This document shows positions 14,877-22,440 of a DNA stretch of 64,000 nt, piece after piece; the first letter of the stretch is position 1; every line of letters starts with the position of its first letter. The translations under genes were made by a program, and so were the position numbers. The stretch comes from Prauserella halophila (GTDB lineage: Bacteria > Actinomycetota > Actinomycetes > Mycobacteriales > Pseudonocardiaceae): contig NZ_JAMTCQ010000008.1 of assembly GCF_024171895.1 (NCBI RefSeq), positions 124,001 to 188,000 on the forward strand. The letters run 5' to 3'. Below the pieces are notes generated by a model. The model saw nothing but the letters and a program-made list of their open reading frames with translations, was not told where the DNA came from and searched no databases.

Positions 14877-15800
14877 TCACGCGGGTGCGCAGGCCGCCAG
14901 CAGCCGCCACAGCGCAGCCGGATCCAGGACCGCAGCCGGATCCAGGACCTCCGTGGCGTCGGCGCCGTCACGCAGCCGGGGATCGGCCGTGACCACCACG
15001 AGGTGATCGCCGGGCCCGCCCGCCCGCACCGTGCGAGCGGCCGCCACGATCCCGGCGTCACCGTCCGCACCGGGGCCGTCCGCACCGGGGCCCACCACAG
15101 CGACACCCGCAGCCGGTTCGGTCCCGGCGGCCGCACCCTCGGCGACCAGCACCACCTGCGGCCACCAGCTCCAGTGCGCCGCGCCGGCCACGCCGTCGAG
15201 TCCGACGTCGGCTGCCGACACGCCCATGCCGGCGAGCACGGCCAGCCGATCGCGCAGCCGTGCCACCGCGCCCGCCCGGTCGCGGGACCGGCCGTCCGAG
15301 CGCGCATCGATCACGGTCGCGGCGTCGACCAGCAGCACGAGCCGCCTGCCGAGCTGATCACGCAGCTCCGGCCAGGCCGCGGCGAACCCGCTGTGCAGCG
15401 GATAGTCCGCCACCTCGCCGGGCGGTACCCAGCGCAGGGCCGTGCTCTCGGCATTGGCCACGCGCGGCCGTGCCGCGTCGCCGAGTGCCGTCGCCAGCAC
15501 CGTCGTGTACCGCCAGCTGCCGTGTTCGTCGGCACGCTGGGCCAGGACCCGGAAGGCCTCGCCGGGCACGGCCGTCTCCTCCTCGGTCTCCCGAGCCGCC
15601 GCCTGCGCCGACGTTTCGTCGGGTTGCACCGCGCCGCCCGGCAGTGCCCACGAACCGCCTTCGTGCGTCCATGCCGCGCGATGCTGCAGCAGCACGCCGC
15701 GCCGCGGATCGCTCAGCAGCAGCCCTGCAGCGCCGAACAAGCCCCAGTGCCGCCGCCCGCAGGCACAGCTGACGAACCCGTCCCCGTTTCCGATCAGCAT
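14877..15800 (-). CDS. Nudix hydrolase fused to a NYN/PIN-like domain
   Basis: The 307-residue protein has two parts. Residues 1 to about 150 form a Nudix hydrolase with a short Cys-containing lead (VSCACGRRHWG) and a Nudix box GGAVQPDETSAQAAARETEE whose final Gly is replaced by Ala. Residues from about 152 look like a NYN/PIN-type nuclease fold: RRLVLLVDAATVIDARSDG, then RLRDRLAVLAG, a middle GDAGIVAAA acidic motif and VVVTADPRLRDG. Similar Nudix-NYN pairings occur in actinobacteria, but what they cleave is unknown. Two in-frame duplications (18 bp at 14913-14948, 15 bp at 15061-15090) expand DPAAVL and GPGAD. ATG at 15800. It is a lone gene followed upstream by ROK kinase on the same strand. 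Confidence 0.82.
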   Translation of the reverse strand: MLIGNGDGFVSCACGRRHWGLFGAAGLLLSDPRRGVLLQHRAAWTHEGGSWALPGGAVQPDETSAQAAARETEEETAVPGEAFRVLAQRADEHGSWRYTTVLATALGDAARPRVANAESTALRWVPPGEVADYPLHSGFAAAWPELRDQLGRRLVLLVDAATVIDARSDGRSRDRAGAVARLRDRLAVLAGMGVSAADVGLDGVAGAAHWSWWPQVVLVAEGAAAGTEPAAGVAVVGPGADGPGADGDAGIVAAARTVRAGGPGDHLVVVTADPRLRDGADATEVLDPAAVLDPAALWRLLAACAPA

Positions 15801-15850
15801 CGTGCGAATCTAGCGCGTCCGGACCGCAACACGCCCGTACCCGGAGGCAA

Positions 15851-16804
15851 TCAGACCGCTCGGCCGCCGCATTCGGCCGCCAGTGCGGCCGCCCCGACGA
15901 TGGCGGCGTCGTCGCCGAGCTGTGCCGTGCGGATCCGGGCGTGCGGTCGGTGCCTGCCACCCGTCACGGCGCTCAGGTAGGTCTCCCGTGCCTCGTCGAG
16001 GAACAGGGGCGCCGACGCCGACACGCCACCGCCGATGACGACGACCTCCGGGTCGTAGACGTCGGCCACGAGTGCCAGCCCCTCACCGAGCCACCGGGCG
16101 AGCTCCGCCATCGCCCTGCGCGCGAGCGGATCGCCCTCGCGCGCGGCCGCAGCCACACGCCGGCCCGTCACCGCACCCGGATCGCCCGCCGCCTCACGCG
16201 CCAGCACCGTGGAGTGTTCGGGCCGGGTGGCGAGCAGTTCGATCGCCGTGGCTGCCAGCGCGGTGCCGCTGCAGTAGCGCTCCCAGCACCCGGACTTGCC
16301 GCACGGGCACTGCCGCCCGCCGGGCACGAGCCGCAGATGCCCCAGCTCCGGTGCGACACCGTGCGCACCCCGGAACAGCTCACCGTCGAGCAGCAGGCCT
16401 GCGCCGATCCCCGTACCGAGCGCGACGAACACGCCCACCGACGCGCCACGCGCCGCCCCGAACCGGTACTCGGCGAAGGTCGCGGCGTTGGCGTCGTGCT
16501 CGAGCGTCACCGGCAGCCCGAGCCGCTCGCTCATGCGCTCGGCCACCGTGGTGGTCCGCCACGGCAGATGGGGCGCGAACAGCACCGACGTGCGGTCGCG
16601 CTCGACGAACCCGGCGACCGCCAGTCCGACCGCGGCCACCTCACGGCCACGCCGCAAGGAGTCGACCGTTCCCGCGATCGCGTCCTCCAGTGCCGCCTCG
16701 TCGTGCGGGGTTCCGGTGCGTGCGGTGTCGAGCACATCGCCGGTGCCGTCGACGACACCGGCGCGAATGCTCGTGCCGCCGACATCGATTCCGATCGCGG
16801 CCAC
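15851..16804 (-). CDS. ROK-family sugar kinase (glucokinase-like)
   Basis: The 317-residue enzyme belongs to the ROK family and most likely phosphorylates glucose or a similar hexose with ATP. AIGIDVGGTSIRAGVVDG is the ATP phosphate loop, EHDANAATFAEYRFG holds the catalytic Asp, GTGIGAGLLLDGELFRGAHG the ROK signature, and CPCGKSGCWE the zinc-binding cysteines. VVIGGGVS is the second phosphate motif. There is no N-terminal DNA-binding domain, so it is a kinase and not a ROK repressor. GTG at 16804. Its start lies 3 bases past the stop of the WCPLC protein gene, which places it in the same operon as the ArsA-like ATPase. Sugar specificity is inferred. Confidence 0.9.
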   Translation of the reverse strand: MAAIGIDVGGTSIRAGVVDGTGDVLDTARTGTPHDEAALEDAIAGTVDSLRRGREVAAVGLAVAGFVERDRTSVLFAPHLPWRTTTVAERMSERLGLPVTLEHDANAATFAEYRFGAARGASVGVFVALGTGIGAGLLLDGELFRGAHGVAPELGHLRLVPGGRQCPCGKSGCWERYCSGTALAATAIELLATRPEHSTVLAREAAGDPGAVTGRRVAAAAREGDPLARRAMAELARWLGEGLALVADVYDPEVVVIGGGVSASAPLFLDEARETYLSAVTGGRHRPHARIRTAQLGDDAAIVGAAALAAECGGRAV

Positions 16805-16807
16805 CGG

Positions 16808-17527
16808 CTACTCCCCCGGTTCCCAGCTCTCGCGCGGGCGCACCGGTACGCGCTGCACCCGCCGCGCCCCACTCGCCGGCTCGCCGGGTCCCCTGCTCCC
16901 GGATTCCCTGCTCCGGGCTTCCCTGCTCCGGGCCGGCCCGCCCGCTGCCGCGCCACGGCCCGGCCGCTCGGCGAACACCGACGTCCCCGACGCGGCGAAG
17001 CCTGCCGGAGCCGGTCCCGGCCGTGACGACGGGCGGTACCCGGGCATGTGCACGCCCTCGTCGGGCTGCCACCGGTCGGCGAGCACGGCCCGCAGCAGCG
17101 CGATCAGCGCGGCGGCCTGCTCCAGCACGCGGGCGGTGATCTCCGGGGTCTCGCCGCGCGCGACCGAGATCACGGCGCAGAGCGGGCACCACGAGCACGC
17201 CGGAGCCCATTCGCCGTCGCCGCCCGTCGCGGTGCCGGAATCGCCGGCCGCCGCATCCGAGGGGGCGGACCCGCCACGGTGACCCGTCTGCGCGTCGCCG
17301 CCCGGCCCGCCGGGACCCGGCGCGGCGCACGACGCCGGGTCACCCCGGCCGTGTCCCGCGGCGAACACGCTCCGCAGCCACGGTTCCGCCCGCTCGGTGA
17401 CGAGGTCGACCAGCAGGCGGATCTCCTCGGCCAGCCGCGCGCTGTCGGCCGCCGGTCCGTCCCCGGGGTCCGGCGCTCCCGCCCGCGGTTCCCCCGCGCG
17501 GCCTGCGGGGCCGTCGGTGCCGCTCAT
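16808..17527 (-). CDS. WCPLC-motif protein coupled to an ArsA-like ATPase
   Basis: The 239-residue protein has a conserved helical core, LAEEIRLLVDLVTERAEPWL, and a cysteine cluster CSWCPLCAVISVARGE followed by TARVLEQAAALIALLRAVLA. The cysteines (CxxCxxC) suggest a metal site. The rest is low-complexity Gly/Pro/Ser/Arg, with short repeats (SREARSRESGSRG) near the end. It resembles the gene beside the ArsA-like ATPase in M. tuberculosis (Rv2183c region), whose role is unknown. ATG at 17527 overlaps the ATPase stop by ATGA, showing coupled translation and suggesting partners. Domain assignment is by motif only. Confidence 0.78.
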   Translation of the reverse strand: MSGTDGPAGRAGEPRAGAPDPGDGPAADSARLAEEIRLLVDLVTERAEPWLRSVFAAGHGRGDPASCAAPGPGGPGGDAQTGHRGGSAPSDAAAGDSGTATGGDGEWAPACSWCPLCAVISVARGETPEITARVLEQAAALIALLRAVLADRWQPDEGVHMPGYRPSSRPGPAPAGFAASGTSVFAERPGRGAAAGGPARSREARSRESGSRGPGEPASGARRVQRVPVRPRESWEPGE

Positions 17528-18714
17528 TCGGTTCCCTCCAGGTGCACGAGCACGCCACGGGAGTCGGATTCGGCATCCGTGATCCGGCAGGCGCGCAGGG
17601 GTTCCGGCAGCGCGATGAGCCTGCGGACGCCGTCGACCGTGATCGCGAGGTCGTCGCCGACCCTGGCCAGATCCACGTCGCTGTCCCGGGCGAGCGGCAC
17701 CGCGACCCGGAGCCGGTAGCCGTCGTCGGCCTCGAACATCTGCAACAGCGGCGTGAGGCCGGCCGCGCCCGCGGGGCCGCCGGCGGCGGCCGCGGCGTCG
17801 TCGGCCAGGTCGTCGGCCAGCGGGTCCGCGGTGCCGTACAGCTCGGTGGCGATCTCCCGCAGCGCAGCCAGCCCGATCGGTTCCTCTGCCCGGTGTTCGA
17901 CGGAACGCAACCGGCGCGCCGCATCGCCGACACCGGAATCGGCCAGCTCCGACAGCACCGCTTCCTGCTGCCCGCGCCGTCTGCGCACCCACGCGGCCGC
18001 GGCGCCGCGCCACCAGCCCGGCGAGGGCACCACGCGGTTCGCGATCATGCCGTCGACCCGGATCCCGTGCAAGGCCAGCGAGGTCAGGGTCCGCCGCGTT
18101 TCGGCGACGACGACGCGCTCGGGTGTGAACACCAGGCGCACGCTCGTGCGTGCGGGGTCGGCCAGCAGGTCGCGCAGCGCACCGGTGTGGTCGGCCAGCC
18201 GGGTCATCGACCGCGCCAGCGCGGATCGTTTCGCCACGGGGCCGGCCATGCGCGTGAGATACCCCGACACGGCATCGGGCAGTGCCAGCAGCCGCAGCGT
18301 CTCGGCGGTCGGGCCGCAGTCGACGACGACGGCGTCCCAGCGCCCGGTTCCGGCGAGCCGCTGCACCTCGCCGAGGGCCAGCAACTCGTCGACCCCCGGG
18401 ACCACGCTCAGCTCCTCGGCCGCGAGCCCGTCCAGGCCTCCGCCACGGACCAGGGCGGCCCGCAGTTGCTCGCGCACGCCGTCCCACGCGCCGTCGGCCA
18501 GCGCACGGACGTCGAGCTGCGCGCCGTACAGCCCGTCGGCCACCTCGGCGGGCTCGTGCCCCATGGGCACCGCGAACGCATCGGCCAGCGAATGCGCCGG
18601 ATCGGTCGACACGACCAGTGTCGTGCTGCCCCGGTCCGCCGACGCGGCGCCGGTCGCGGCGGCCAGCGTCGTCTTGCCGACACCGCCCTTCCCGGTCAGC
18701 AGCAGCAGTCGCAC
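17524..18714 (-). CDS. ArsA/GET3-like ATPase, Rv2184c family
   Basis: The 396-residue protein is an anion-transport ATPase (ArsA/GET3) type P-loop protein. LLLTGKGGVGKTTLAAATGA is the deviant Walker A, VVSTDPAHSLADAF the switch I region and VVVDCGPTAETLRLLALP the Walker B. Unlike true ArsA it has one ATPase domain and no arsenic cysteines. The C-terminal 90 residues (LRVAVPLARDSDVDLARVGD) form the small beta domain seen in bacterial ArsA homologues. It matches Rv2184c by position and type. Its stop overlaps the WCPLC gene (ATGA), and an SRPBCC gene lies 5 bases upstream, so all are co-transcribed. Client or partner proteins are unknown. Confidence 0.88.
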   Translation of the reverse strand: MRLLLLTGKGGVGKTTLAAATGAASADRGSTTLVVSTDPAHSLADAFAVPMGHEPAEVADGLYGAQLDVRALADGAWDGVREQLRAALVRGGGLDGLAAEELSVVPGVDELLALGEVQRLAGTGRWDAVVVDCGPTAETLRLLALPDAVSGYLTRMAGPVAKRSALARSMTRLADHTGALRDLLADPARTSVRLVFTPERVVVAETRRTLTSLALHGIRVDGMIANRVVPSPGWWRGAAAAWVRRRRGQQEAVLSELADSGVGDAARRLRSVEHRAEEPIGLAALREIATELYGTADPLADDLADDAAAAAGGPAGAAGLTPLLQMFEADDGYRLRVAVPLARDSDVDLARVGDDLAITVDGVRRLIALPEPLRACRITDAESDSRGVLVHLEGTE

Positions 18715-18719
18715 TCGCG

Positions 18720-19163
18720 TCAGCCCTCGGCCTCGACGCGCTTCTTGAGTTCCTTCAGGGCGGTGTCCATGATCATCTTTTCCGCCTTGCGGCGCAGCAT
18801 CCCGATCATCGGCAGCGCCAGCTCGACGGCCAGGGTGTAGGTAACCTTCGTACGAGCGCCGTCGAGCGGTTCGAGCTCGTACCGGCCGTTCTGGGCCTTC
18901 TGCATCTGGCCCTTCACCAGATGCCAGCTCACCGACAACCCGTCGTCGGCCCAGTCGTACTCGAGTGTGTAGACGTCCTTGACCGGGCCCGAGTCGAGCG
19001 TGAACCGCACCTGCGTGGCCCGACCCTGTTCATCGGTGCCCAGCACTTCGGTCTGTTGCACCGCTTTGGCCCACTCCGGATACGCGGGCAGATCGGCGAT
19101 GACGGCCATGATCTGCTCCGGAGGGGCATCGACCTCGATGGATTGCGTGGACTGGTCGGCCAT
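18720..19163 (-). CDS. SRPBCC family protein, Rv2185c-like
   Basis: At 147 residues this is a complete SRPBCC/START-like helix-grip protein with a hydrophobic ligand pocket. The START-like opening QSIEVDAPPEQIMAVIADL, the PAYPEWAKAVQ element and the C-terminal helix KKRVEAEG are typical. It matches Rv2185c (TB16.3), an abundant protein of unknown ligand. ATG at 19163. It begins a tight run SRPBCC - ArsA-like - WCPLC - ROK on the minus strand, with 5-base or overlapping junctions. A role in lipid or polyketide binding is a family-level guess. Confidence 0.88.
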   Translation of the reverse strand: MADQSTQSIEVDAPPEQIMAVIADLPAYPEWAKAVQQTEVLGTDEQGRATQVRFTLDSGPVKDVYTLEYDWADDGLSVSWHLVKGQMQKAQNGRYELEPLDGARTKVTYTLAVELALPMIGMLRRKAEKMIMDTALKELKKRVEAEG

Positions 19164-19190
19164 GGCGCTAGAGCGTAGCGGTCCGCTTCC

Positions 19191-19979
19191 TCACCATCGC
19201 AGGACGTAGGGCCGCGGGTCGCGCTGGAAATGCCCCACGTTGCGACATTCGGTCGTCCCGACCCGCGTGGCACCGGCCAGCGGCTGGTGCACGTGGCCGA
19301 ACAGCGACCACCGCGGCCGCTCCCGCACGATCAGGTCGGCGAGCGCCTCCGAGCCGAGCTCGACCCGCCGCGCGACGACGTCGTAGGTCAGTTGGGGCAG
19401 CGCAGGCGGGATGTGACTGCACAGCACGTCGACGCCGGTCAGGCCGGCGACGGCCTTGTCGAACTCCTCACGGGTGCGCAGGTACGGCCGCCACGCCTCA
19501 TCGCGCCGCGGGGACACGCCCTCCGGCAGCACCGCGCCTCCGACGAACCCGAACCGGAGCCCGCCGATCTCGCAGACCTCGCCGTCGACGAAATGCAACC
19601 CGGGCGCCTCGAACTCGGGCCACAGAGCGGGCACATCGACGTTGCCGGGAATCGCGTAGGTCGGCGCGGGGAGCACACCGAACAGCCGGGCGTACTGCTC
19701 GCGCACCGCCTCGTCCACCGCGGCCTGCGGGTCGCGGAGGCTGCCCCACAGCCGTTTCGACAGCTCGATCATCTCCCCGCGGCGGCCCTCGCGGCGCAAC
19801 GCGGCGAACGCGGCGACGTGCTCGGCGCCGAACAGCGCGCCGAGAATCCCGCCGCCGTGGTCGTGATAGTCGACGAAGTCGATCAGGTCACCGAGTACGA
19901 CCAGCGCGTCCGCCCCGTCACCGGCGCGCGCCAATGCCTCGGCGTTGCCGTGCACATCGGACACCACATGAACCCGCAC
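19191..19979 (-). CDS. Metallophosphoesterase
   Basis: The 262-residue protein carries the full calcineurin-like phosphoesterase metal-site set: VVSDVHGNAEAL, VVLGDLIDFVD, IPGNVDVPAL, LCSHIPPALPQ and SLFGHVHQPL. These bind two metal ions, and the enzyme should cleave a phosphomonoester or diester. The segment between motifs II and III is longer than in small cyclic-nucleotide esterases. Start GTG at 19979 is four bases from the stop of the next upstream gene, so it shares an operon with the SRPBCC protein at 19984. Substrate unknown. Confidence 0.88.
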   Translation of the reverse strand: MRVHVVSDVHGNAEALARAGDGADALVVLGDLIDFVDYHDHGGGILGALFGAEHVAAFAALRREGRRGEMIELSKRLWGSLRDPQAAVDEAVREQYARLFGVLPAPTYAIPGNVDVPALWPEFEAPGLHFVDGEVCEIGGLRFGFVGGAVLPEGVSPRRDEAWRPYLRTREEFDKAVAGLTGVDVLCSHIPPALPQLTYDVVARRVELGSEALADLIVRERPRWSLFGHVHQPLAGATRVGTTECRNVGHFQRDPRPYVLRW

Positions 19980-19983
19980 GTGA

Positions 19984-20400
19984 TCATTCTACCGTCGAGC
20001 GCGGCGGCATCCCTGCGGCGCGACCGTCCTCCAGGGTCACCTTCAGGTCCAACGCGATCGCCTTCGCGGCGCGCGCCCTCCGGTCGAACTCCCGCCGGAG
20101 CCACGCACCCGACGGGCGGGTCCCGTCGTCCGGGACCGGACTCGCGCGCAGGAAGTAGTGCAGCAGGGTGCCGTCGAGCACGGGCTCCAGCCACACCTCC
20201 ATCGTGCCGATCAGCGCGCCCCGCACGGTCCAGCGCAGGCCCTGGTCGCCGCGGTCGGTATAGACTTCGAGTACCAGGTCCGGCCAGTACCTCCGCCACG
20301 CCGCCGGGTCCGCGAAGACCGCGGCGAGTGTGCTCGGAGGCACAGTCAGGAACGTCTCGTCGACGATGTCGAGCGCAGGCTCGGATTCGGATCCGCTCAC
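19984..20400 (-). CDS. SRPBCC/polyketide cyclase-like protein
   Basis: The 138-residue protein is a second SRPBCC helix-grip member: DIVDETFLTVPPSTLAAVFA, AAWRRYWPDLVLEVYTDRGD, then the C-terminal helix RRARAAKAIALDLKVTLEDG. It likely corresponds to the small protein near Rv2186c in M. tuberculosis. Start GTG at 20400. It is divergent from FadD15 across 121 bp and heads the minus-strand run to the metallophosphoesterase and beyond. The neighbouring acyl-CoA synthetase hints at a lipid ligand, but nothing in the sequence proves it. Confidence 0.85.
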   Translation of the reverse strand: MSGSESEPALDIVDETFLTVPPSTLAAVFADPAAWRRYWPDLVLEVYTDRGDQGLRWTVRGALIGTMEVWLEPVLDGTLLHYFLRASPVPDDGTRPSGAWLRREFDRRARAAKAIALDLKVTLEDGRAAGMPPRSTVE

Positions 20401-20485
20401 GGTTGCGAGATGATATGCGGCTCACAACATGCACACACCCACCCGTGGTGCACGGAACGGACACCGGCTAGGTTGACCGGCGAGT

Positions 20486-20497
20486 AACAACGTTGTT
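20486..20497. promoter_or_regulatory. Perfect palindrome before fadD15
   Basis: AACAACGTTGTT is a perfect 12-base palindrome 25 bases before the fadD15 GTG, within the divergent gap. It lies just downstream of TAGGTT (20470-20475), a possible -10, and may be an operator; the regulator is not identifiable here. Confidence 0.45.
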
Positions 20498-20521
20498 TGG
20501 TATCCCACTGCGGAGGTTGAC

Positions 20522-22315
20522 GTGCGCGAGTACAGCGCCCCAGCACTACGGCCCATCGCCGACGACGAGAACGCCTCCGACGTCGTCTGGGCCAACGCCG
20601 AGCGGTTCGGCGACACCGTGAGCTTCCGTCGGCGGATCGACGGCTCCTGGCGGGACGTCACCGCGCGGACCTTCGCCGCCGAAGTGCTCTCGGTCGCGAA
20701 GGGCTTCATCGCCGCCGGGATCGAACGCGGCGATCGCGTCGGCCTGATGTCGACGACCCGCTACGAGTGGACCCTGTTCGACTTCGCGATCTGGGCCGCG
20801 GGCGGCGTCACCGTGCCGATCTACGAGACGTCGTCGGCCGAGCAGATCCACTGGATTCTGTCCGACTCGGCCGCCACGGCGGTCGTCGTGGAGACGGCCG
20901 CGCACACGGCCGCCCTCGACGAGGTCCGCAGCCGGCTGCCCGATCTGGCCCACACCTGGCAGATCGACGGCGACACGCCGGCGGTCGACGCGCTGACGGC
21001 GCTCGGTGCCGAGCGCGCCGACGACGACGTCCACACCCGCCGCCGGTCCGTACAGGCCGACGACGTCGCGACGATCTGCTACACGTCCGGCACGACCGGC
21101 AGGCCGAAGGGCGTCACGCTCACGCACCGGAACCTGCTCTCCGAGGTCCGCGCCAACATCGACGCGTTCCCGGACCTGATGGAGTCCGGCAACTCCCTGC
21201 TGCTGTTCCTGCCGCTGGCCCACATCCTGGCGCGCGCCATCGCCGTCACGGCGTTCTCCTCCCGCGTGACGCTCGGTCACACCGACACCACGGACCTGGT
21301 CTCCGACCTGGGTGCCTTCCGGCCGACGTTCGTCGTCGCCGTGCCCCGTGTGTTCGAGAAGGTGTACAACTCGGCCAAGCTCAAGGCCCACTCCGAGGGC
21401 AAGGGCAAGATCTTCGACGCGGCCGAGGCCACCGCGATCGCCTACAGCCAGGCCACCGACGCCGGTAAGGTCGGCCTCGGCCTCAAGCTCAAGCACGCGG
21501 TGTTCGCCAAGCTCGTCTACAGCAAGCTGCACGCCGCCCTGGGCAGCCGCTGCATCGCCGCGGTCGCCGGCGGTGCTCCACTCGGCACGCGCCTCGCCCA
21601 CTTCTTCCGCGGCATCGGGGTGCCGGTGTTCGAAGGCTACGGCCTGACCGAGACCAGCGCCGCCGCCTGCGTGAACACCCGTGAGGCGTTCAAGGTGGGC
21701 ACCGTGGGCAGGCCGGTCGCCGGCACGTCGGTGCGCGTGGCCGAGGACGGCGAGCTCATGCTCTCGGGCGGCGTCGTGTTCGGTGAGTACTGGCGCAACG
21801 AGCAGGCCACGGCCGAGTCCCTCGAGGACGGCTGGTTCCACACCGGCGATCTGGGCGAGCTCGACGACGAGGGCTTCGTCAAGATCACCGGCCGGAAGAA
21901 GGAGATCATCGTGACGGCGGGCGGCAAGAACGTCGCCCCGTCGACGATGGAGGACGCACTCAAGGCCCACCCGCTGATCAGCCAGGCGATGGTCGTCGGC
22001 GACCAGCGGCCGTTCATCGGCGCGCTGGTGACGATCGACGAGGAGTTCTTCCCGAGCTGGAAGGAACAGAACGGCAAGCCGGCCGACGCCACCGTCGCCG
22101 ACCTGGTCGCCGACGAGAAACTGTGGGCCGACGTGCAGGCCGCCGTGGACGAGGCCAACAAGCTCGTCTCGCACGCCGAGGCGATCAAGAAGTTCAGCGT
22201 GCTGCCGCATGACTTCACCGAGGCGGGCGGCGAGATCACGCCGAGCATGAAGCTCAAGCGGGGCGTGGTCGGCAAGAACTACGCGGGCGACATCGACTCG
22301 CTGTACGCCAAGTAG
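20522..22315 (+). CDS. fadD15: Long-chain fatty acyl-CoA ligase, FadD15-like
   Basis: The 597-residue AMP-forming ligase activates long-chain fatty acids to acyl-CoA via acyl-adenylate. The P-loop YTSGTTGRPKGVTLTHRN, the A5 motif YGLTETSAA, the hinge GDLGELDDEGFVKITGRKKE and the C-terminal Lys region (EITPSMKLKRGVV) are all present. Length and the split C-terminal half match FadD15 (Rv2187) rather than the short fatty acyl-AMP ligases. Start GTG 20522 sits behind GGAGG with normal spacing. It ends the block that parallels Rv2178c-Rv2187 and is closed by a very strong hairpin. Likely function is supply of acyl-CoA for membrane lipid or beta-oxidation. Confidence 0.93.
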   Translation: MREYSAPALRPIADDENASDVVWANAERFGDTVSFRRRIDGSWRDVTARTFAAEVLSVAKGFIAAGIERGDRVGLMSTTRYEWTLFDFAIWAAGGVTVPIYETSSAEQIHWILSDSAATAVVVETAAHTAALDEVRSRLPDLAHTWQIDGDTPAVDALTALGAERADDDVHTRRRSVQADDVATICYTSGTTGRPKGVTLTHRNLLSEVRANIDAFPDLMESGNSLLLFLPLAHILARAIAVTAFSSRVTLGHTDTTDLVSDLGAFRPTFVVAVPRVFEKVYNSAKLKAHSEGKGKIFDAAEATAIAYSQATDAGKVGLGLKLKHAVFAKLVYSKLHAALGSRCIAAVAGGAPLGTRLAHFFRGIGVPVFEGYGLTETSAAACVNTREAFKVGTVGRPVAGTSVRVAEDGELMLSGGVVFGEYWRNEQATAESLEDGWFHTGDLGELDDEGFVKITGRKKEIIVTAGGKNVAPSTMEDALKAHPLISQAMVVGDQRPFIGALVTIDEEFFPSWKEQNGKPADATVADLVADEKLWADVQAAVDEANKLVSHAEAIKKFSVLPHDFTEAGGEITPSMKLKRGVVGKNYAGDIDSLYAK

Positions 22316-22341
22316 GCCACCGGCCGAACCCACGCGACACC

Positions 22342-22378
22342 GTGAGGGGTGCTTACTCGTCGAGTGAGCACCCCTCAC
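22342..22378. terminator. 18-bp bidirectional terminator after fadD15
   Basis: GTGAGGGGTGCTTACTCG pairs with the bases ending at 22378 over 18 positions, with one G-U and a minimal loop at 22360. It lies 27 bases past the fadD15 stop and about 60 from the convergent ftsI stop, so it can serve both transcripts. Confidence 0.9.
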
Positions 22379-22428
22379 GCGTGTGCGGCCGGCACTGCCG
22401 GTCGCGTGTGCGGCCGGCACTGCCGGTC
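22379..22428. repeat. 25-bp direct duplication between fadD15 and ftsI
   Basis: Two exact 25-bp copies at 22379-22403 and 22404-22428 lie directly after the terminator stem and 12 bases before the ftsI stop codon. Each contains the palindrome GCCGGC and near-complementary CCGGCACTGCCGG. Confidence 0.95.
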
Positions 22429-22440
22429 TGCGGACGTCAG

